64,000 bases of DNA from positions 13,984,601-14,048,600 of the forward strand of contig CM072805.1 of NCBI GenBank assembly GCA_037013495.1, written 5' to 3'. Below the pieces are notes generated by a model that was given only the letters and a program-made list of their open reading frames with translations, had not been told where the DNA came from and ran no database searches. Below, in pieces: positions 57,103-64,000 of this stretch (positions are counted from its first letter, which is position 1; the number at the start of each line of letters is the position of its first letter). Both the position numbers and the translations under genes were made by a program. Origin of the DNA: Hippophae tibetana (lineage: Eukaryota; Streptophyta; Magnoliopsida; Rosales; Elaeagnaceae).

Positions 57103-58060
57103 TGATAAGTGTCATTTTGTACAAAAAAAATTTATCTCAATTCCTTTATATTTATATATATATATTTTATTATAATAATAAATTAAAGTTATTTATTTTG
57201 TATTTATCAAAAAAATATTGATTTTTTAGATTTTTCAAGAATTTTTTGGGTTTTTTAAAGATTTTTGAATGATTTTTAATTGATAGGTGGATAAACTCTT
57301 AAAAGAAAGTGGACATATTTCACAACTTATCTTATCCTTTTAACCATCACAGCTTATCCTATCCTTTTGACATGTGGTGTATGCTAATCCTATCTCTATC
57401 AGAATACTAAGAATCTTAGTTACATTCAGATTTAATTTTCATCTCATGTAAATACAAAATAATACCATACCAAATAAAGGGATAATATCAAAATACAAAT
57501 TTAGAGAGATTTAGATACAAGATTTACAGAATTAAGCTGGAGCAAGAACTAATAACAATATCCAAGAGGTAATTAAAAGAGTTGAAGATCATATTCAAGA
57601 ACATCAATCTTAAGATTTCTTATCCTTTCTTTTATTGTATTAATGAATAATTTTCTTCATTTTTTGTTTTTCATGAATAGGTAATTTTATATTTGATTGT
57701 GGGTGATTTCAAAGCCCTAAACATAGATGGTAGTATTTAATAAGATCTGCAATATTCTATTAAACTATTCTTTTTGATTACGTATGAATTCTCAGTTTTA
57801 AATATTGTATGAACTTATTTTATTATTTAAGTGTACAATTAAATAATCAAATTAATTCATCATTAATCAATTTAGTTGATTGGGTACATAATCGCTTAAT
57901 TAATTTAAATAATTAGTGATAAATTTCTTGCAATGAAAATCAATACTCAAGATAATTAAATTGAGCTTATGTGTTTAACCTTGGTCTAATTTGCTTCTTT
58001 AAAAACTAATGCTTTTGATAGATTAAATTTAGAGATCTTATTTTATGGTATTTGTTAAAA
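57103..58060 (+). repeat. 3' LTR of nested gag-only element
   Basis: Second LTR copy; a purine-rich AGCAAAGAGTAGGTGTAGG immediately precedes it. Confidence 0.6.
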
Positions 58061-58276
58061 AGAGTTTGGATTAAGTGTGTGTTTAATTTAACAAATGTGT
58101 AAGAACAGGTTAAGATATTTTGTTTGCAAATTTCTCTAAGTTGGTATAATCAAAGAATAAGAGAATATGATATGTTTTTATTGATTTGAAATATATGCTA
58201 GTGGTGGAGAGTGATCTTACAATCATTCTTTTATTCGAATCTTTACATTAGTCTTTATATTTTGTTTTTATCTTTA

Positions 58277-58379
58277 GTAATCTTTAGACATGTAGTTTTC
58301 AAAATTCTTGGATGTCTTCAAGAAGCTACACATAAATATACCATTTGAAGATGCACTCGAAAAAATGTCTTCATTGTCC
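58277..58379 (+). pseudogene. Athila gag-protease linker fragment
   Basis: Reads SLDM, stop, FSKFLDVFKKLHINIPFEDA and LEKMSS, resuming the older Athila-like element. Homology ends at CTTCA (about 58379), then sequence shared with CACTA copy 1 begins. Confidence 0.7.
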
Positions 58380-58589
58380 ACTACCTGTGCCTTTTGATGC
58401 TACCACGGTCCAAGGAGCGATTGGATTTATGCGGCTTGGCTGTCGAGTCAAGTTGTGATAAATTTTGACATGCTTCTATTTTTTTACTTAAGATAACACT
58501 TTTTTTACTAGTATTATATTATTATTCTTTTATTGTTACTAAAATATATAATACTTCTTCTTTAGTCTATTATACCATAATTAGTAAGT

Positions 58590-59660
58590 GTGACACATTT
58601 AAGAGATACAAAGAAAGTATCTCGTGGTAAATATATGTCTAGTGGGGAATCATTGCGTACTAAGTCATTCAAGAAGAAGCCATGGAAAAAGTATAGTTAT
58701 GATTATGCTATACACTTCAGCAAAAAGCTTGGTACTTTGATGACTATTATTGCAAGGGAATCTAGCATAAATGATGGATAGACTGTGCCACTTCCTAGAG
58801 AAATTTCTGGTGTAGACATTAGCAAAACATATATATATATATATCAAGTGCATATTGCAGCTATTTGAATATCAAATGATCAATTTAAGTATAATTCAAG
58901 CGTGGACAAGGTGAGTCCTTAATCAGTAAATAACTTTCATTTATGTAGAACATATATAATTATATTTATATTATCTAATTATTTATATATATTTATTTTA
59001 TATAGGGCATGTTATTATCGACTTCAATATAATAGCTCATCACATTTAGCAATGTTCTATGATTCTTCATTTGTCAATTAATATCAAGAGAAGAATGTTA
59101 GCATCAAAGTTAAACAATTATGTGATAGGGAATTAACACTTAACAGAAATCAAAAGCTGATAATCTCTTGGCCACTAAAGGTTGAACAAGGCCAAGACCA
59201 TTGGATGTTGGTAATCCTTGATCTATATAGAAATCATGTTTAGTACTATGACTCAGCTTCCAAAGAATTGAGTAAAGATACAAAAATATTTGTTGAATTG
59301 TAAGAGTTATAGCTAGCTATATTTCTTCTATTGTTCTTTGTAATATTTAATAAAAAACTAATTGTTTTAAACTTTGATAGTGCATGTAAGCTATGGAAAA
59401 AGAGTAAGGGAATTTCCCTTTAAAAAATTGCATAAGCTTATATGGGACAAAGTTATGGTATGTACAAGCGAATATTAATAATTTAATTAATTTTACTATT
59501 GGATATTAAAGATGTTCGAATATGGAAAATTGTGTACACTTTGTTTTTATAAGTACCACAACAAAATGATGGAGTCATGTGTGGTTACTATGTCACGAAG
59601 TTTATGAGCGAAATCATCACAAATATCAACATTCCAATTAAAGATGTGGTAATCTCTTTT
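58590..59660 (+). pseudogene. CACTA Ulp1-like protease, copy 2, with Cys block
   Basis: The first piece 58590-58781 (TKSFKKKPWKKYSYDYAIHF) ends at TAG, where copy 1 reads GGG. Then MFYDSSFVN (about 59053) is followed by a TAA, the His block as QDHWMLVILDLYRNHV (about 59200-59240), and the Cys block as QQNDGVMCGYYVTKFMSEII (about 59566-59626). The copy therefore keeps HW, better matching the family than copy 1 (HG), and the catalytic Cys. Stops and apparent intron-like gaps between pieces leave it non-functional or at best spliced; I judge it a relic. Confidence 0.65.
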
Positions 59661-59742
59661 ACCAATATACCTTTTTAACATATATGAGTTATTTTTTTTG
59701 AATTCATGATATTACATTCTTATTTTAAATTTTTATACATGT

Positions 59743-61310
59743 AGTTCTTTGGTTGGAACAACTCGGGCTATAACCCACAAATTTTGATGATTTATGAGAT
59801 TAATGGGCATAACACATGGTTCAAATTATATCATCACAAGAAGAATGAGGAGAACATTCTAATGATCTTGAATAACATATGACAACATGATGGTAATTTT
59901 TATAATGCTTTAATTTCTCTATTCTTGTTTTTGAAGTTTGGGCAGCTTGTTTGATGGATGTTTTGTTTATAAATGTTTATATGCTCATGTATTTAGGGGA
60001 ATGAATTGTTATATGGACCTATTTTTTGCCCAAACTTCATCTCATCTCTCTTGCCTAATTCCCTAGTATGACAACATCATGGTAGTCACCGGCCAACCAA
60101 GTACAAGAAAACCATCAAGAATCATCATATCTTCAAGAGTAATTGTTGTTTCACCTCAAAGAAACACAAAAGTATTAGTTTATGGGCAACAAAACTCAAC
60201 CAACAAAAGTAATAAATTAGAGTTACACTTGACTTCATATTTAGAGCTCATTATAGCAATAAAAATACTAGCTTGATTCTAGATAGCTTCATATTTATAG
60301 ACAAAAGATTAATACAATGCTAATATGATTTTGAAGGGATAAGGTTATTATTATATCACTCTAGTGTCGATCTTATAATCTCTTTTACTAATCTTTTAAC
60401 ATATATAAGTTATTTTTGTGAATTAATAATATTACATTCTTATTTTGAATTTAATTACATATAGTTCTTTGGTTGGAACAAGTCGGACTATGATATGCAA
60501 TTTGTTTTATGATTTAAGAGAATAATGGACAGAACACATAGTTCAAATTATAATATCACAAGAAGAATTAGGAGAAGAATATAATAATCTTGAATAACAT
60601 AGAACAACACCATGGTAATTTTTATAATGCTTTAATTTCTCCATTCCTGTGTATCTAATGTTTGGGCTGCTTGTTTGATGAATGTTTATGTGCTCATGTA
60701 TTTAGGGGAATGAATTGTTATATTGAACAACTATTTTTTGCCCAACCAACCCACGTAAGAAATCAAAGTTACACTTGACTTCATATTTAGAGCTCATTAT
60801 AGCATTAAAAATACAAGATGGATTCCATATAGCTTCATATTTATAGACAAAATATTAATACAATGCTAATATGATTTCAAAGGGATAAGGTTATTATTAT
60901 ATCACTCCGATGTCGATGTGGTAATCTCTTTTACTAATCTTTTAAAATATATATGATATTAAATTCTTATTTTGAATTAAATTACATATACTTCTTTGGT
61001 TGGAACAAGTCGGGCTATGATATAATTTGTTTTGATGATTTATGAGAAGAATGGACATAACACATGGTTCAAATTATAACATCACAAGAAGAATCAGGAG
61101 AAGAATTTGATGATCTTGGATAATAAAGGACAACACCATGTTGATTTTTATAATGCTTTAATTTCTCCATTCTTGTGTCTATGAAGTTTGGACTACTTGT
61201 TTGATGGATGTTTATGTGCTCATGTATTTAGGGGAATAAATTGTTATATGGACCAGCTATTTTTTACCCAAACTCCATATCATCTCTTTTGCCTAGTTTC
61301 TTGGTCACTA
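59743..61310 (+). repeat. Triplicated 3' segment of CACTA copy 2
   Basis: Three direct copies start with TTCTTTGGTTGGAACAA at about 59745, 60465 and 60992. Each continues with GGTTCAAATTAT, ATCACAAGAAGAAT, TTTTTATAATGCTTTAATTT and GGGGAATGAATTGTTATAT. Unit lengths are about 720, 527 and 320 bp. ORF 60079-60276 lies inside unit 1 and has no recognisable product. Confidence 0.8.
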
Positions 61311-61752
61311 TGCTGGTGATTCTAAGGAAACCAAACTTCTTCTCCTTGAAATAATGTGGGAATATCACAAAATCCATGACAAAAGAGATGACATCATTTT
61401 ATTTGTAATTTAAGTTATATATATATATATGTATGTATTATATATAAAATATTTTTTGTAATAAATTTAATTCTCAAGTAATTAATTAATATTTAATTTT
61501 TCAATTATTTGTATTATTTAAACTTTGTTAAACAGATTTTGGTTTTTTCTGATATTATGTGATCGAATATAGGTTCTGAGTATAGTAGAAAATGAGTAAA
61601 TTGTGTAAAAAAAAACATAACTTAAAGTCAATTCACACGTTGAACTGACTTTAAATGTAATTCGGTTCAACGAATGAACCGACTTTAAATTTTAAGTCAC
61701 AACATTTAAAGTCGGTTATTAATCGACTTTAAAGCTCGGTTTTGGCATAGTG

Positions 61753-62337
61753 TATGTTTGATTGATTAAAAATCCTATAATATTTGTGATATTGTACTTA
61801 AAAATTTGTTCTAGGGTTACTAGTTGATTTTCATTTATCTAATATACTATTAAATCATCTAGTTTAGGTTATTTATTATTGAATCTACTCTAGAACACAT
61901 ATTTTCACTTGTGTTATTGTGCTAACATTTCATGTATTGTTTGAATGGGTTGATTGCTTGTGTGACTTAAGTTATCAGAATGTTGGTTTGAATCCAAACA
62001 CTTTGCTTATAGAGACTATGAAGGAAAGTAGCAACTTCTAAGTAGATTACTTAGAGACTTTATCTTGTTGGATAGTATAAGACCTAGCCTTGTAATTGGA
62101 TCTTATTTTTCATAGTAGATAGCTAAGTGGCCCAGTGCACAGATAGTTTTCTCTTATGTCATTAATGTGGCTTAGGTTGTGTCCATCTAAAAATCCCTTG
62201 TCTTGATTTATATTTCCGCATCACTTTATTTACACATGATTGCATGCATGTCCATCTACAAAAAATTAATTTTCCATAATTTCATTAATTATCTATTCAC
62301 CACTTGATTAGATCCATAACTAAATAGAAATTTTTAT
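61753..62337 (+). repeat. Copia LTR, left copy (5' end lost)
   Basis: Similar to 63340-63662: AATCCTATAATATTT, ACTTGTGTTATTGTGCTAA and TAGAGACTATGAAGGAAAGT occur in order. Followed by the primer site at 62338. The left end is cut by CACTA copy 2. Confidence 0.7.
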
Positions 62338-62349
62338 TGGTATCAAAGC
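62338..62349 (+). other. Copia primer-binding site (tRNA-iMet)
   Basis: TGGTATCAAAGC, the same variant as at 6171-6182 (minus). Confidence 0.8.
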
Positions 62350-63080
62350 CTATCATTCGATACACTTACTGTTGCCTAGGACCTTGTTACATTTAATTTT
62401 ATTAAGGGTGGTATTTCAAATGTAAGGAAACTGATGTTGAATTCCTACTCAATAAATCTAATGAAAATATGCTTGATGAATGGCTTATTGATTTAGTTAG
62501 TAGTAAGAAGATAAAAGGATAGGTTACTAGTAGAAGTAAGCATATTAAATAATAAACTTAAGTCCAATGAAATAAATTCCTTGGTATGGAAAAAGAAAGA
62601 CTTGATTTCTCTGAGCATATTAATGATCTGAATTTGTAAGGTGTGTTATGTTTGGTGATGTTTATGAACAAAATATTTATATATAATATTAGTTTATATA
62701 TGTGTCTTTCAAGAATATTTTTAAGCCAAAGAAACTATTGAGCCTCAACAATCACACCTCAAGTATATCACTATTCCGGTACATATCAGATTTCATATTA
62801 GACATATAGGAACATTGTTCAAATAGGCCACTCGATTGATTGAGCTTAATTAAAGCTAATTGACTTAATTTTTAATATGACTAGATCGATTAACATATTA
62901 ACTTGATCGATTGAGCACTAGATTGATTGAGATTAATGACTAGATCGATTCACTTACTTCTAAATTAATTCATTTTTTCACTATATCGATTGAGATAATC
63001 ATAGTTGATCGATCAAGCTTGCATAAATTGATCAAGCGGCCATACTCAATCATTTGAACTAAGTATAGTTCAATCTAGTG
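62350..63080 (+). pseudogene. Copia gag remnant and non-coding internal region
   Basis: Short readable pieces after the primer site, for example LDEWLIDLVSSKKIKG and KERLDFSEHINDLNL, fit the copia gag region (UBN2-like), with stops. Nothing from pol is present. The second half is the TCGATTGAG repeat cluster. The element is a deletion remnant between two LTRs. Confidence 0.45.
62825..63055. repeat. Cluster of GATCGATTGAG-type short repeats
   Basis: About ten variants of GATCGATTGAG or its half TGATCGAT occur in 230 bp (for example CTAGATCGATTAAC, TTGATCGATTGAGC, TATCGATTGAGA, GTTGATCGATCAAGC). The core TCGA/GATC is palindromic. Irregular spacing. Confidence 0.7.
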
Positions 63081-63662
63081 GATAGGTTTTTAAATTTAAT
63101 CTAATTTTTACTTAAGCCAATTATTATTTTTACCATATTGTCAATATGTTTTAAACTTTTCTAAATACTTTTAAGGATAGTTTTTTAATTAAGCTTTGAC
63201 CTAGGGTTTCTACTCATGCTATTTAGTCATACCATTGGCTCACACAAGAGCTATTTTGAGCATTATTATCTTCTCCATATTTTCTCTCTTGTTTTGCTAA
63301 AACTATACAAGTAGGTCTTTTTATTGAATTAATTTATCAAATGTTTGTAACTGTGTTTAATGAATTAATAATCCTATAATATTTATACTTTTAAAAATTT
63401 TATTTTGTTTAATCTACTGATTTGTTAAATGATCTAGTTTTGGTTAATCATTATTGAATATGCTCTAGGTCATACATTTACACTTGTGTTATTGTGCTAA
63501 TATTTTAGCTATTGATTGAACGGGTATGATTTCTTGTGTGTTTCAAGTTTTTGAAATGTTGGTCTAAATCTGAACTCCCTTCTTGTAGAGACTATGATGA
63601 AAGTAGCATCTTGTGGATCTGTGGTTTTCCTCTTAGTTTATTGGTGTAGCCTAGGTTGTTCC
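63081..63662 (+). repeat. Copia LTR, right copy (interrupted)
   Basis: The right half aligns with 61753-62180. The left half has no counterpart because copy 1 is cut, so the start is approximate. Interrupted at 63662/63663 by a new LTR at a point equal to about 62175 in the left copy. Confidence 0.6.
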
Positions 63663-63717
63663 TAATGAGTGCTCAAAAAGCACTAAAATTACCATGATTT
63701 TATTCACTTTAATTGAT

Positions 63718-63760
<43 letters not shown>

Positions 63761-64000
63761 AATTTTATCATATTACCATTCCACGCGCATCACTGCACTA
63801 TTCCGCGTGTGCCTTCACCCATCTGTACGTGCCACTGGGCCCATATGTATGCGCCGCCGTGCCCCACACCAACATGACATCATCAGTATGGCATCATCAT
63901 TCACTACTCCGCGTTTCTCCATTTTTAATCATTTTTCACCCACTTTTTCTTCCCCTCCTCACCTATAAATACCCTCATTTTCTTCACTTCAAAACACACC
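63663..64000 (+). repeat. LTR of the TGATGAGTGCT family, cut by window end
   Basis: TAATGAGTGCTCAAAAAGCA begins the LTR with the first TG changed to TA. A (TA)n tract (63721-63748), a GC-rich U3 block (63780-63870) and CTATAAATA (63963-63971) follow as in the copy at 5034. The ORF 63747-63968 is chance. Confidence 0.85.

Larger units (their letters stand above)
53271..58100 (+). mobile_element. Gag-only LTR element nested in the older Athila-like element
   Basis: Similar LTRs start TGATAAGTGCAATTTTATAT at 53271 and TGATAAGTGTCATTTTGTAC at 57103 and can be aligned for about 950 bp. Shared blocks are TTATCCTTTTAACCATC, AATCCTATCTCTA, TTATATTTGATTGTGGGTGA and TTAAGTGTACAATTAAATAA. The internal part holds only a gag relic and 3'-UTR-like signals (GGGAGGAAATCTACC near 55700, GGTGTAGGGGAG near 55797); no pol. 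The 3' edge is imprecise and no matching target duplication was found (left flank ATAAA). Confidence 0.65.
50776..58379 (+). mobile_element. Older Athila-like element, 3' truncated, with nested insertion
   Basis: 5' LTR (50776-52001), degenerate PBS, gag (about 52100-53270), then an inserted LTR element (53271 to about 58100). The gag-protease linker resumes at about 58277: SKFLDVFKKLHINIPFEDAL, matching FDKFLDIFKKLHINIPFAEM in the 24338 element. The reading stops at 58379, where CACTA copy 2 begins. The remaining protease, pol and 3' LTR are absent. Confidence 0.7.
58380..61752 (+). mobile_element. CACTA transposon, copy 2 (3' part only)
   Basis: Plus orientation, colinear with the minus strand of copy 1 from about 43510 down to 40877. 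Ends ...CGGTTTTGGCATAGTG (61752), whose reverse complement CACTATGCCAAAACCG matches the copy 1 end CACTACACCAAAACT. Subterminal TTTAAAGTCGGTT repeats lie at 61620-61735. The transposase half and the other terminus are missing. It keeps the protease Cys block that copy 1 lacks and carries the 3' segment three times. Confidence 0.8.

Overview
This is a window from a plant nuclear genome, almost certainly a eudicot with an AT-rich, transposon-dense chromosome. It holds no intact host gene. The only host-gene trace is a broken 5' piece of a 3-ketoacyl-CoA synthase (KCS, very-long-chain fatty-acid elongase) gene at 2720-3144. Nearly everything else is mobile DNA: Ty1/copia, Ty3/gypsy of Tat/Retand and Athila type, CACTA (En/Spm) DNA transposons, and an endogenous caulimovirid-like pararetrovirus (EPRV). 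Most is decayed by stops and frameshifts. Families were assigned by reading translated motifs by eye; no database search was possible.

Layout. 1-2719: AT-rich flank. 2720-3144: KCS remnant. About 3145-6800: minus-strand copia relic (RNase H, reverse transcriptase and integrase tail, then leader, primer-binding site and LTR), interrupted at 5034 by an LTR of a second family. 7429 to about 48670: one old Tat/Retand gypsy element, roughly 11 kb without its insertions, carrying five nested insertions: (1) a pararetrovirus at about 7675-15150 inside its 5' LTR; (2) a solo LTR at 15677-17424 with an exact 5-bp target-site duplication (TSD) ACCAT; (3) a structurally complete Athila-like element at 24338-31822 (TSD TATTT) that has lost RT, RNase H and the integrase core; (4) a non-autonomous LTR element at 33095-38920 (TSD GGTTA/GGTGA); (5) a 7.7-kb CACTA transposon at 40877-48547 inside the 3' LTR. 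With these removed, the Tat element reads in order 5' LTR, PBS, gag, protease, RT, RNase H, second (archaeal-type) RNase H, integrase, a 115-bp tandem-repeat block, a long antisense ORF (now in three pieces), polypurine tract and 3' LTR.

About 48680-50775: AT-rich spacer. 50776-58379: an older Athila-like element (LTR, PBS, gag) with another gag-only LTR element inside it (53271 to about 58100). 58380-61752: the 3' half of a second CACTA copy. 61753-63662: copia fragment with two partial LTRs. 63663-64000: the start of another LTR of the same family as the copies at 5034, 15677, 33095 and 37250.

The genes do not form a working pathway. The interest is in the nesting order, the pararetrovirus inside an LTR, the deletion derivatives that keep cis-acting signals, and the repeat arrays at the CACTA ends and in the Tat 3' region. 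I saw no CRISPR array, rRNA or tRNA gene, and no cellular operon.
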